Of a stretch of 20,536 bases of DNA, positions 7,565 to 15,332 are shown piece after piece. Under the pieces are notes generated by a model that saw only the letters and a program-made list of their open reading frames with translations, had not been told where the DNA came from and did not search any database. The stretch is from Symbiobacterium sp040797425. GTDB taxonomy: Bacteria > Bacillota > Sulfobacillia > Symbiobacteriales > Symbiobacteriaceae. Position 1 is the stretch's first letter. The number at the start of each line of letters is the position of its first letter. The translations under genes were made by a program, and so were the position numbers. Location: NCBI RefSeq assembly GCF_040797425.1, contig NZ_JBFNEH010000053.1, forward strand, positions 1-20,536, given 5' to 3'.

Positions 7565-8965
7565 ATGAAACCATGGCAGCAGCGGGCCTTGCGGGAGATC
7601 CCGCCCGTCAACGCCATTCTGGAGACCCCCACCGGGCGGCGGCTGCTGGCCGAGCGGTCGCGGCCCCTGGTGGTGGCCGCGGTGGGCGAGGCGCTGGATG
7701 AGGTGCGCCGCAGAATTGCCGCCGCGGCGGACGAGGAGGAGGTCTTCGCCCTCGACCGGTCCGCCGAGGCCCTGGCGTCGCTGGCCGCACAGCGTCTCCG
7801 CAGCCGGTTTCAGCCCAGCCTGCGCCGGGTGATCAACGCCACCGGGGTGGTGATCCACACCAACCTGGGCCGCGCCCCCCTGGCCGAGGAGGCGGTGGCC
7901 GCCATTCAGGCGATCGCCGGGCGGTACAACAACCTGGAGCTGGACCTCAGCACCGGCGAGCGGGGCTCCCGCTACGCCCACGTGGAGCGGCTGCTCACCC
8001 AGCTCACCGGCGCCGAGGCGGCCATGGTGGTCAACAACAACGCCGCCGCCGTGCTCCTGATGCTCTCCGCCCTCGCGGCGGGGCGGGAGGTGGTGGTCTC
8101 TCGCGGCGAGCTGGTGGAGATCGGCGGCTCCTTCCGCGTGCCGGAGGTGATCACCCAGGGCGGCGCCCGGCTGGTGGAGGTGGGCACCACCAACAAGACC
8201 CACCCCCGCGACTACGAGAACGCCATCGGGCCGGAGACCGCCGCGCTCCTCAAGGTCCACCGCTCCAACTTCCGGCTGGTGGGCTTCACCGCCGAGGTTC
8301 CGGTGCGGGAGCTGGCCGAAATCGCCCACCGGCACGGGCTCCCCTGCCTGGTGGACTGGGGCTCGGGCGTGATGCTGGACCTGGCGCCCTTCGGCCTGCC
8401 CCACGAGGCGACGATGCCGGAGCTGATCGCTGACGGCGCCGACCTGATCACCTTCTCGGGGGACAAGCTGCTCGGCGCCCCGCAGGGCGGCTTCATCGTG
8501 GGCCGGCGGGAGCTGGTGGAGCGCTGCCGGCGCCACCCGCTCACCCGGGCGCTCCGGGTGGACAAGCTGACCCTGGCGGGCATCGAGGCCACCCTGCGCC
8601 TCTACCTGGAGCCCGAGCGGGCCGTGGAGCGGATCCCGGCCGTGCGGATGCTCACGGCCACGCGGGAGCAGATCGCTCCCCGCGCCGAGGCCCTGGCCGC
8701 AAAGTTGCAGGCCGCGGGCATCGAGTGCGAGGTGGTCGACGGCGTCTCCCGGGCGGGCGGCGGCGCCCTGCCGGCCGTCGACCTGCCCACCCGTCTGGTA
8801 GCCGTCCCGCACCCGGCGCCGCAGGAGGTGGAAGCCCGCCTCCGGGCCGGCGATCCGCCGGTGATGGTGCGCATCCAGGCCGGGCTGCTGCTGATCGACC
8901 CCCGCACCCTCTGGGATGACGAGTTCGACTTGGTGGTATCTGCCCTCCGGGCAGCCATCGTCTAA
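7565..8965 (+). CDS. selA: SelA, L-seryl-tRNA(Sec) selenium transferase
   Basis: SelA is a pyridoxal-phosphate enzyme that converts Ser-tRNA(Sec) to Sec-tRNA(Sec) using selenophosphate; it forms a large ring in the cytoplasm. This 466-residue protein has the usual length (about 463 in E. coli). It shows the N-terminal tRNA-binding region (LREIPPVNAIL, 9-19), INATGVVIHTNLGRAPL, a VDWGSG motif and the cofactor lysine K301 in FSGDKLLGAPQGG. ATG 7565 is preferred over the TTG at 7484 because GGAGG lies just before it (7552-7556) and the longer form would span the promoter. The stop is 19 bases before the selD start. It is divergent from the helicase-like gene. The operon partner selD supplies its substrate. 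Confidence 0.97.
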   Translation: MKPWQQRALREIPPVNAILETPTGRRLLAERSRPLVVAAVGEALDEVRRRIAAAADEEEVFALDRSAEALASLAAQRLRSRFQPSLRRVINATGVVIHTNLGRAPLAEEAVAAIQAIAGRYNNLELDLSTGERGSRYAHVERLLTQLTGAEAAMVVNNNAAAVLLMLSALAAGREVVVSRGELVEIGGSFRVPEVITQGGARLVEVGTTNKTHPRDYENAIGPETAALLKVHRSNFRLVGFTAEVPVRELAEIAHRHGLPCLVDWGSGVMLDLAPFGLPHEATMPELIADGADLITFSGDKLLGAPQGGFIVGRRELVERCRRHPLTRALRVDKLTLAGIEATLRLYLEPERAVERIPAVRMLTATREQIAPRAEALAAKLQAAGIECEVVDGVSRAGGGALPAVDLPTRLVAVPHPAPQEVEARLRAGDPPVMVRIQAGLLLIDPRTLWDDEFDLVVSALRAAIV

Positions 8966-8984
8966 TGCTAGGGAGGTGAACCCG

Positions 8985-10052
8985 ATGCGGCTCAGCGGCG
9001 AGTCCGATCCCATTCGCCTCACGCAGTACACGGCCAAGGCCGGCTGAGGGTGCAAGATAGGTCCGGGGGACCTATCCGAGGTGCTGAAGCATCTGCCTCC
9101 CTCCCTGCCCAACGCCGACGTGATCGTCGGCCTCGACACGCCGGATGACGCCGGGGTTTACCGCCTCTCCGACGAGATCGCCCTGGTGCAGACGGCGGAC
9201 TTCTTCACGCCCATCGTGGACGACCCGTACTGGTTCGGGGCCATCGCCGCGGCCAACGCCCTCTCCGACGTGTACGCGATGGGCGGCCGGCCGCTTACCG
9301 CCATCAACCTCGTCAGCTTCCCCGTCTCCAAGCTGGACCGGCGCGTCCTGGCCGAGATCCTGCGCGGGGGCGCGGCGAAGGTGGCCGAGGCGGGCGCGAC
9401 CCTCATCGGGGGGCACTCCATCGACGGTCCCGAGCCCACCTACGGCCTCGCCGTCACGGGGGTGGTCCACCCCGACCGGATGGCCACCAAGGCGGGCGTG
9501 CGGCCGGGCGACCGGCTGCTGCTCACCAAGCCCATCGGCGTGGGGGTCATCACCACGGCCATCAAGCGCGGCCTCGCCACGCCGGCGGAGGCCGAAGAAG
9601 TCACGCAGGTGATGGCCAAGCTGAACAACGTCGTGGACGTGCTGGCGCCCTTCGCGGTGCGCGGCCTCACCGACATCACCGGCTTCGGCCTGCTGGGCCA
9701 CGCCTCCGAGATGGCCCGGGCCAGCCAGGTGGGCCTGCGCATCCGGGCCGGGGCGGTGCCGGTGCTGCCCGCGACCTTCGGCTACGCCGAGCAGGGGGTC
9801 TTCCCCGGCGGCTCGAAGGCCAATTTCCGCTTCCTCACCGGCGAGGGGCACGTCGCGTTTGCCGACTCGGTGCCCGAACTGATGCGGATGATCCTCTGCG
9901 ACGCGGTGACCTCCGGGGGCCTCCTGATCGCCGTCCCGGCCGAGCGGGCGGACGAGCTGGCCGCGGCCCTCACAGCACACGGGACGCTCTGCGCCGCCAT
10001 CATCGGCGAGGCGGTGGCCGAGCATCCCGGGAAAATCATGGTGATTGACTGA
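8985..10052 (+). CDS. selD: SelD, selenide water dikinase, itself a selenoprotein (Sec21 at TGA 9045-9047)
   Basis: SelD makes selenophosphate from selenide and ATP. Many conventional calls would begin at GTG 9081, but that lacks the catalytic N-terminus. Reading from ATG 8985 (ribosome site GGGAGGTGA, 8971-8978) through the in-frame TGA at 9045-9047 gives RLTQYTAKAG-U-GCKIGPGDLSEVL. This is the family's conserved YSxxAGCxCK motif with Sec at the catalytic position (residue 21). With the TGA read as Sec, the protein is 355 residues, close to the usual 347. Later landmarks are the ATP-site region with GGHSIDGPEP, and DITGFGLLGH. The hairpin at 9056-9076 follows in the right place for a bacterial SECIS. 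selC and selA nearby make decoding plausible, although selB is not in view. The stop overlaps bshC by one base. Confidence 0.96.
9056..9076 (+). promoter_or_regulatory. Putative SECIS hairpin in selD
   Basis: GATAGGTCC, loop GGG, GGACCTATC form a perfect 9-bp stem. The loop begins 18 bases after the TGA, within the 16-37 base distance usual for bacterial SECIS elements, and it has G at its start. The hairpin lies within the coding sequence. SelB would bind it to place Sec at the TGA. Confidence 0.75.
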
Positions 10053-11722
10053 TGCAGATCGAACCCGTGCCGGGGGTGGCCCTGAGCCCCAGCCCGGCGG
10101 CTCTGGCCTACCTGAACGACTTTGCCCGCGTGGCTCCTGCTTACGAGTATGACTGGACGCGCCAGGAGAGCTTCGCCCGCCGGGCCGCCTACCTGAACGC
10201 CGGCGGCTACAGCGGCGACCGGGCGGCGGTGGCGGCTGCCCTGGAGCGGTACAACCGCGCCCTCGGGGCCGACGAGGCGGCCCTGGAGGGTGCCCGGCTG
10301 CTGGGTCAGCCGGGCACGCTCGCGGCGGTGACCGGCCAGCAGGCCGGCGTGCTCACCGGGCCCGCGTATACCATTTACAAGGCGATGACCACCGTTCGGC
10401 TGGCCCGGCGGCAGAGCGAGCTGCTGGGCGTGCCGGTGGTGCCGGTCTTCTGGATCGCCGGGGAGGACCACGACTGGCACGAGGTGTCGTGGGTGATGGT
10501 GCCCGCGGGCGAGCAGGCCCACCGGCTGGCCCTGGCGGAACGGTTCGACGGCGAGCGGCGCTCGGTGGCGCTGGCGCCGATGCCGCCCTCGGTGGAGGCC
10601 CTGATCGCCGAGTTCGAGGCGCTCATGCCGGAGACCGAGTTCAAGGCCGAGGTGATGGCCCGTGTGCGGGAGGCTGCATCCGGACCGCCTGCGCTGGACC
10701 CGGCGGCCACGGGCGGCCGGCCGTCGCTGGCGGACTGGTTCGGCCGCCTGATGGCCTGGCTCTTCCGCGGCACCGGCCTTGTGTTCCTCAACGCCTCGGA
10801 CCCGGCGCTGCGGCGCATCGAGGCGCCGTTCTTCGCCCAGGTGCTGGAGCGGCAGCGGGAGGTGGAGGCGGCCCTGGAGCGGGGCGTCACCCGCTGGGAG
10901 CGGCAGCTGGGGTTCACCCCCACGGTGGACCGCTTCCCCGGCAGCCTGAACCTCTTCATCTACATCGACGGCGACCGGCTGCCCCTGGTGGGGGAGGGCG
11001 ACCGGGTCTGGGTGCGCGGCAACCCCGACCTCGCCTGGAGCCGGTCCGAGCTGGTGGATCTCGCCTGGACCCACCCGGAGCGCTTCTCCACCAACGTGGT
11101 GCTGCGCCCGGTGGTGCAGTCGTTCCTCCTGCCGGACCTGGTGTACGTGGGCGGGCCCGGGGAGATCAACTACCTGGGGCTCTACCGCGACGTCTACCGC
11201 ACCCTCGGCCAGCAGATGCCGGTGCTGGTGCCCCGTGAGGGCTTCACGCTGGTGGAGCCGCCCATCGCCCGGGTGCTGCAGAAGCAGGGGCTTACGCTGG
11301 AGGATGCTTTCTACCGGCTCGAGGAACGCAAGCAGGAGCTCCTGGAGCGGGAGGACCGGCTGGGGATCGTGAACGCCTTCGCCGCCTTCCGCCGGGATTT
11401 CGGCGAGCGCTACGGCGCGCTGGCGCAGCTGGTGCTTCAGCTGGACCCCCACCTGCAGCAGGTGGTGGAGGAGAACCGGCGGCAGATCGAGCATCAGATC
11501 AACCGCCTGGAGGAGAAGGCGAAGCAGCAGCACCGCAAGAACTGCGAGACCGCCCTCCGCCAGTTCGACCGGCTGCGGGCAAACCTCATGCCGAGCGGCC
11601 TGCAGGAGCGGGCGTTCTCGATCCTTCCGTACCTGGTGAAGTACGGCCCCGACCTGGTCGGCCGGCTGGTGGCCGAGGTGCCGCTGGAAGAGGGCTGGAC
11701 GCACCGCGCCATCTACCTCTAG
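10052..11722 (+). CDS. bshC: BshC, putative bacillithiol synthesis cysteine ligase
   Basis: BshC is the last step of bacillithiol synthesis, adding cysteine to glucosaminyl-malate. This 556-residue protein has the family signature VTGQQAGVLTGPAYTIYKAM (93-112), then VPVFWIAGEDHDWHEV (129-144), and the C-terminal region with VYVGGPGEINYL and a long helical, Glu/Gln/Arg-rich segment (about 420-510). The usual length is about 540. The ATG shares its A with the selD stop (TGATG), so translation is probably coupled. No bshA or bshB is in the window. Bacillithiol could plausibly help keep selenide reduced for SelD, but that is inference from the overlap only. Confidence 0.92.
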   Translation: MQIEPVPGVALSPSPAALAYLNDFARVAPAYEYDWTRQESFARRAAYLNAGGYSGDRAAVAAALERYNRALGADEAALEGARLLGQPGTLAAVTGQQAGVLTGPAYTIYKAMTTVRLARRQSELLGVPVVPVFWIAGEDHDWHEVSWVMVPAGEQAHRLALAERFDGERRSVALAPMPPSVEALIAEFEALMPETEFKAEVMARVREAASGPPALDPAATGGRPSLADWFGRLMAWLFRGTGLVFLNASDPALRRIEAPFFAQVLERQREVEAALERGVTRWERQLGFTPTVDRFPGSLNLFIYIDGDRLPLVGEGDRVWVRGNPDLAWSRSELVDLAWTHPERFSTNVVLRPVVQSFLLPDLVYVGGPGEINYLGLYRDVYRTLGQQMPVLVPREGFTLVEPPIARVLQKQGLTLEDAFYRLEERKQELLEREDRLGIVNAFAAFRRDFGERYGALAQLVLQLDPHLQQVVEENRRQIEHQINRLEEKAKQQHRKNCETALRQFDRLRANLMPSGLQERAFSILPYLVKYGPDLVGRLVAEVPLEEGWTHRAIYL

Positions 11723-11760
11723 TTTCCGCGACCTCCCTACGTCGTGGCTCGTCTCACTCA

Positions 11761-11774
11761 TGTATAATGATACA
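11761..11774. promoter_or_regulatory. TGTAT-AATG-ATACA dyad over a TATAAT -10 box
   Basis: In the 208-base gap after bshC, TGTATAATGATACA is a perfect 5-bp inverted repeat with a 4-base centre. It contains a TATAAT hexamer (11763-11768). No good -35 box is seen at the expected distance, as is common where a repressor or activator controls the promoter. The binding protein is unknown. This probably controls the gene at 11931. Confidence 0.35.
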
Positions 11775-11930
11775 CGTTGAAGCAGGCGTGCTGTCTCTCC
11801 GCCACAGCCGGATCCAGCACCCTGCCTAACCGTGTTATCCCCCTTCTGATCCGCGGGTCGGGCGTGTGCCTTCGGCAAGGGATGGGCAGACTGTAAGTGT
11901 CTTGTACCCCCTTCGCGAGGAGGCAGCGCG

Positions 11931-12629
11931 GTGAACGACAAGATCGCGATCCTCGGAGTCGGGCCGCTGGCATCGATCCTGGCGCATCGCATTCCCAGCT
12001 CCGCCCGCAAGGTGATCATCGGTCGCCCCAAGGCGGCTGCGGTGGCCCTGGCCGACGAAGTCGGCGGCATCGCTTCAGATCAGGCCAGCGCCGTGCGGGG
12101 CTGCCGGGTGGTCTTCGTCACGGCGCCGTCCGGTCAGGTGGCCCAGGCGCTGGCCGAGATCCAGCCCCATCTCTCCGCCGGCGCGCTGGTGGTCAACATG
12201 GCGACCGAGCTGACGGCTGCCGACCTGGCGGAGGCGGGCGTGCCCGTGGCCGCGGCCAAGGTGATTGGCCACCCGGGCGACATGGCTCAGGGCGCACCGG
12301 GCGTGGTGGTGCTCGACCAGGTGGACGGCGAGGAGGCCGCGCTCCTGGAGAGCCTGCTGGCGCAGGTGGGCCCGGTGGTGCGCGGGGACGAGCGCATGGT
12401 GCAGGCGGCGCTGGACGCCATCGACGCGGTCATGCGCGAGGCCCGGGACGAGCTGCAGCGCCGGCTGGAGGCGGTGGGGCTCTCACCGGAGGCGGCGCCG
12501 GTGGCGATTGCAGCCGCCGCCCCGGGCGTCTTGCGGGCGCTGGCGGCCGGCAAACAGGGAACGGTTGGCAGGGAGGTCTGGCGATTCGCGGGGGCCGATG
12601 AGACCGCTGCTTCGCGAGTCTCACAATAG
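11931..12629 (+). CDS. Rossmann-fold NAD(P)-binding protein, ProC/F420-dependent oxidoreductase type
   Basis: This 232-residue protein has the N-terminal dinucleotide-binding strand KIAILGVGPLASILA (GxGxxx), followed by alternating strands and helices (VVFVTAPSGQVAQAL, ALVVNMATEL, KVIGHPGDMAQGAPGVVVLD). A helical C-terminal half (about 150-232) resembles the ProC or F420-dependent reductase family, whose members include ComER-like proteins. The substrate is not clear and the C-terminal pyrroline-5-carboxylate residues cannot be confirmed. The start is GTG 11931 with GCGAGGAGG at 11915-11923. It is followed 11 bases later by the carboxypeptidase gene, and the two probably share a transcript. 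The gap before it (11723-11930) holds the dyad at 11761. Confidence 0.75.
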   Translation: MNDKIAILGVGPLASILAHRIPSSARKVIIGRPKAAAVALADEVGGIASDQASAVRGCRVVFVTAPSGQVAQALAEIQPHLSAGALVVNMATELTAADLAEAGVPVAAAKVIGHPGDMAQGAPGVVVLDQVDGEEAALLESLLAQVGPVVRGDERMVQAALDAIDAVMREARDELQRRLEAVGLSPEAAPVAIAAAAPGVLRALAAGKQGTVGREVWRFAGADETAASRVSQ

Positions 12630-12640
12630 GAGGGTGCCCA

Positions 12641-13897
12641 TTGTTGAATCGCAAGCCGTATCGCTTGGTGAGGGCCATCGTCCTGGTGGCCCTTGCGGTC
12701 GCGCTGCTCACCGGATCGCTCGCCACACCCGCGCAGGCGGCACCCGCCCTTGACCTGGAGGCGCGGTCGGCGGTCCTCCTGGACTATGGCACGGGCCAGG
12801 TGCTCTACTCGAAGAACCCGAATGAGCCAATCGCACCGGCCTCGCTCACGAAGCTGATGACGCTCCACATCGCCTACAAGAAGCTCGAGGCCGGGGAGAT
12901 GAGCCTGGACGACCCGGTGGAGGTCAGCGAGCGGGCGTGGGCGGCCAACTTCCCTGACTCTTCCCTGATGTACCTGGAGCCCGGCGACCATGTCACGGTC
13001 GGCGAGATCCTGAAGGGCATCGCCATCGACTCGGGCAACGACGCGTGCGTTGCGCTGGCCGAGCACATTGCCGGTTCGGTCTCGGCCTTCGTCGAGATGA
13101 TGAACGAGGAAGCCCGGGCGCTGGGCTTTACCACCTTCCACTTCGTCGACCCCCATGGCCTGAGCCCGGAGAACCAGATCACGGCCGGCGAGTTCGCCGA
13201 GTTCGCCCGGCTCTACATTCAGCTCCACCCGCAGTCGCTGGCGGAGCTGCACAGCCAGAAGACCTTCAGTTATCCGCTCTACGAGAACCTCTCCGACGCC
13301 CGCAAGGCGGTCACCTCGCCGGAGGCGCACCAGCCCATCACCCAGGAGAACCGCAACGGCCTGCTCTGGACCTACGACGGCGTGGACGGCCTGAAGACCG
13401 GCTTCATCGAAGAGGCGGGCTTCAACCTGGCCGTCACCGCCAAGCGGGGCGACATGCGGCTGGTCGGGGTGCTCCTGGGCATCCAGGCGAACTCGATCCC
13501 CGAGGGCACGGCCAAGCGGGAGGCCGAGGGCGCGGCCCTGCTGAGCTGGGGCTTCAACAACTTCGTCACCGTGCGGCCCGAGCTGCCTGAGGTCAAGCCG
13601 GTGCGGGTGTGGAAGGGCGCCGCCAACCAGGTGACGCTGGAGCCCGCGGAGGGGCCGCTGACGCTGGTGCTGGAGAAGGGCGCCGAGGCCTCGCTCACCG
13701 CCGCTGTGCACCAGGAGGAGTCGGTGATGGCGCCAGTGGCGAAGGGGCAGAAGCTCGGCGAGGTCATCTACGCCGCCGATGGCAAGGAGGTCGCCCGGAT
13801 CGACCTCGTGGCGGCGGAGGAGGTGCGCCAGGGCGGCTTCTTCAAGCGGCTCTGGGACTCGATCCGGCTCTGGATCATGCGGTTCTTCAATCGGTAA
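12641..13897 (+). CDS. D-alanyl-D-alanine carboxypeptidase, DacF/PBP5 type
   Basis: This penicillin-binding protein trims the D-Ala end of peptidoglycan stem peptides outside the membrane; DacF-like forms act in the spore cortex or vegetative wall. The 418 residues start with a signal peptide (about 1-33, cut near AQA|AP). The three active-site motifs are SLTK (68-71), SGN (131-133) and KTG (252-254). A C-terminal beta domain (about 285-395) and an amphipathic tail (KRLWDSIRLWIMRFF) that would anchor to the membrane complete the family layout. The TTG start at 12641 has AGGAGGG at 12628-12634. It follows the Rossmann gene closely and ends in a strong terminator. Confidence 0.95.
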   Translation: MLNRKPYRLVRAIVLVALAVALLTGSLATPAQAAPALDLEARSAVLLDYGTGQVLYSKNPNEPIAPASLTKLMTLHIAYKKLEAGEMSLDDPVEVSERAWAANFPDSSLMYLEPGDHVTVGEILKGIAIDSGNDACVALAEHIAGSVSAFVEMMNEEARALGFTTFHFVDPHGLSPENQITAGEFAEFARLYIQLHPQSLAELHSQKTFSYPLYENLSDARKAVTSPEAHQPITQENRNGLLWTYDGVDGLKTGFIEEAGFNLAVTAKRGDMRLVGVLLGIQANSIPEGTAKREAEGAALLSWGFNNFVTVRPELPEVKPVRVWKGAANQVTLEPAEGPLTLVLEKGAEASLTAAVHQEESVMAPVAKGQKLGEVIYAADGKEVARIDLVAAEEVRQGGFFKRLWDSIRLWIMRFFNR

Positions 13898-13913
13898 GCT
13901 TAGGATGTATGGC

Positions 13914-13949
13914 GGACCCGGGAGGTTGCTCCCGGGTCCTTCTCTTTTT
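13914..13949 (+). terminator. Intrinsic terminator after the carboxypeptidase gene
   Basis: GGACCCGGGAG, loop GTTG, CTCCCGGGTCC form a perfect 11-bp stem followed by TTCTCTTTTT. This is a classical Rho-independent terminator, 17 bases after the stop codon. Confidence 0.95.
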
Positions 13950-14015
13950 GGGTTGGGGCGGGTGTCCGGCGCGCTTGGCCGGGTCCAGCCCTGGGGCGGC
14001 CGATGTGCGCACAGC

Positions 14016-14057
14016 GGGGCTGCCTCCGCAGAGCCCGCAGCTCTGGGAGACAGCCCC
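14016..14057. repeat. 17-bp interrupted hairpin in the gap before ackA
   Basis: GGGGCTG pairs with CAGCCCC, CTCC with GGAG, and CAGAGC with GCTCTG, around a 5-base loop with one mismatch and one bulge. It lies about 70 bases downstream of the ackA stop (minus strand) and after the carboxypeptidase terminator. No T-run follows on either strand. It may slow or stop minus-strand transcription; the role is not known. The rest of the 13950-14126 gap holds nothing recognised. Confidence 0.45.
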
Positions 14058-14126
14058 GAACGTCAGCCGGAAAGCCTGGACCTGGCGAAGTCGCCCCCGT
14101 CGGCGCAGAACCCGGACGCCAGGGTC

Positions 14127-15332
14127 CTACGCGCGCCCCATCTTCGAGACCAGCTCGGCCGTCTCGCGGGCGATCATGAGCTCCTCGTTGGTGGGGATGA
14201 CCATGACCGTCACCTTCGAGTCGGGGCCGGAGATGATCTGCTCCTTGCCCCGCACCTGGTTGGCCTCCTCGTCGAAGGTCACGCCCAGGAAGGCGAGGTT
14301 CTCGCAGACGGCCTTGCGCAGCCGCGGCGAGTTCTCGCCGATGCCGCCGGTGAAGACGATGCCGTCCACCCGCCCCAGGACGGCGGCGTAGGCGCCGATG
14401 TACTGGCGCAGCCGGTACTCCAGCATCTCGAAGGTCTCGATGGCCCGCGGGTCGCCCTTGTCCATCTCCTCCTCGATCTGCCGCATGTCGCTGGAGATGC
14501 CGGAGATGCCGAGCATGCCGCTGTGCTTGTTGAGCATCGACATGATCTCGGAGATGCCGATCTCCTCCCGGGCCATGATGTAGGGGATCACGCCCGGATC
14601 GATGTCGCCGGAGCGGGTGCCCATGATCAGGCCGGCCAGCGGGGTGAAGCCCATGGAGGTGTCCACCGACTTGCCGCCCTGCACGGCCGCCACCGACGAG
14701 CCGTTGCCCAGGTGGCAGGTGATCAGGTTGACCTCCTCCGGCGCCCGGCCGAGGATGGCCGCCGCCCGCTGCGAGACGTACTTGTGGGAGGTGCCGTGGA
14801 AGCCGTAGCGGCGCACCTTGTGCCGCTTGTACATCGCGTACGGCAGGGCGTAGAGGAACGCCTTGCGGGGCATGGTGGAGTGGAAGGCGGTGTCGAAAAC
14901 CGCCACGCCCGGCGCGTGGGGCAGGGCCGCCTCGGCGGCGAGGATGCCGGTGAGGTTGGCCGGGTTGTGCAGCGGCGCCAGGTCGAACAGCTCCCGCAGG
15001 GTGCGCTTGACCTCCTCGGTGATGATCACCGAGCTGACGAAGGCCTCGCCGCCGTGGACCACCCGGTGGCCCACCGCCGCGATCTCCTCGGGGTCCTTGA
15101 TGACGCCGTGCTCGGGGTCGGTGAGCGCCTTCAGCACCTTGCGCACGCCGGCGGTGTGATCCAGGATCGTGCCGATCTCCTTGATCTTCTCGCCCGCGCC
15201 CTTGTACTCGAAGATGGCATCTTCCATGCCGACCCGCTCCACCTTACCGATGGCGAGGACCGACTCGGTCTCCATGTCCAGCAGCTGATACTTGATCGAA
15301 GAGGAGCCGCAGTTCAGCACCAAAATCTTCAT
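14127..15332 (-). CDS. ackA: Acetate kinase AckA
   Basis: AckA moves phosphate between acetyl phosphate and ADP, giving ATP and acetate at the end of fermentation. This 401-residue protein has the family start KILVLNCGSSSIKYQL (2-17), GHRVVHGG, the CHLGNGSS motif, the MGTRSGDIDPGV loop and VFTGGIGENS near the end. The usual length is about 400. ATG 15332 has a GGGGGGA ribosome site on the minus strand. It overlaps the stop of the dehydrogenase gene in an ATGA junction, so the two are translated together. No phosphotransacetylase gene is next to it in the window. Confidence 0.97.
   Translation of the reverse strand: MKILVLNCGSSSIKYQLLDMETESVLAIGKVERVGMEDAIFEYKGAGEKIKEIGTILDHTAGVRKVLKALTDPEHGVIKDPEEIAAVGHRVVHGGEAFVSSVIITEEVKRTLRELFDLAPLHNPANLTGILAAEAALPHAPGVAVFDTAFHSTMPRKAFLYALPYAMYKRHKVRRYGFHGTSHKYVSQRAAAILGRAPEEVNLITCHLGNGSSVAAVQGGKSVDTSMGFTPLAGLIMGTRSGDIDPGVIPYIMAREEIGISEIMSMLNKHSGMLGISGISSDMRQIEEEMDKGDPRAIETFEMLEYRLRQYIGAYAAVLGRVDGIVFTGGIGENSPRLRKAVCENLAFLGVTFDEEANQVRGKEQIISGPDSKVTVMVIPTNEELMIARETAELVSKMGRA

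Noticed and set aside
9081..10052. selD starting at GTG 9081
   Set aside because: It lacks the catalytic Sec/Cys motif and the Lys that follows it. The upstream frame through TGA restores both, with a good ribosome site.
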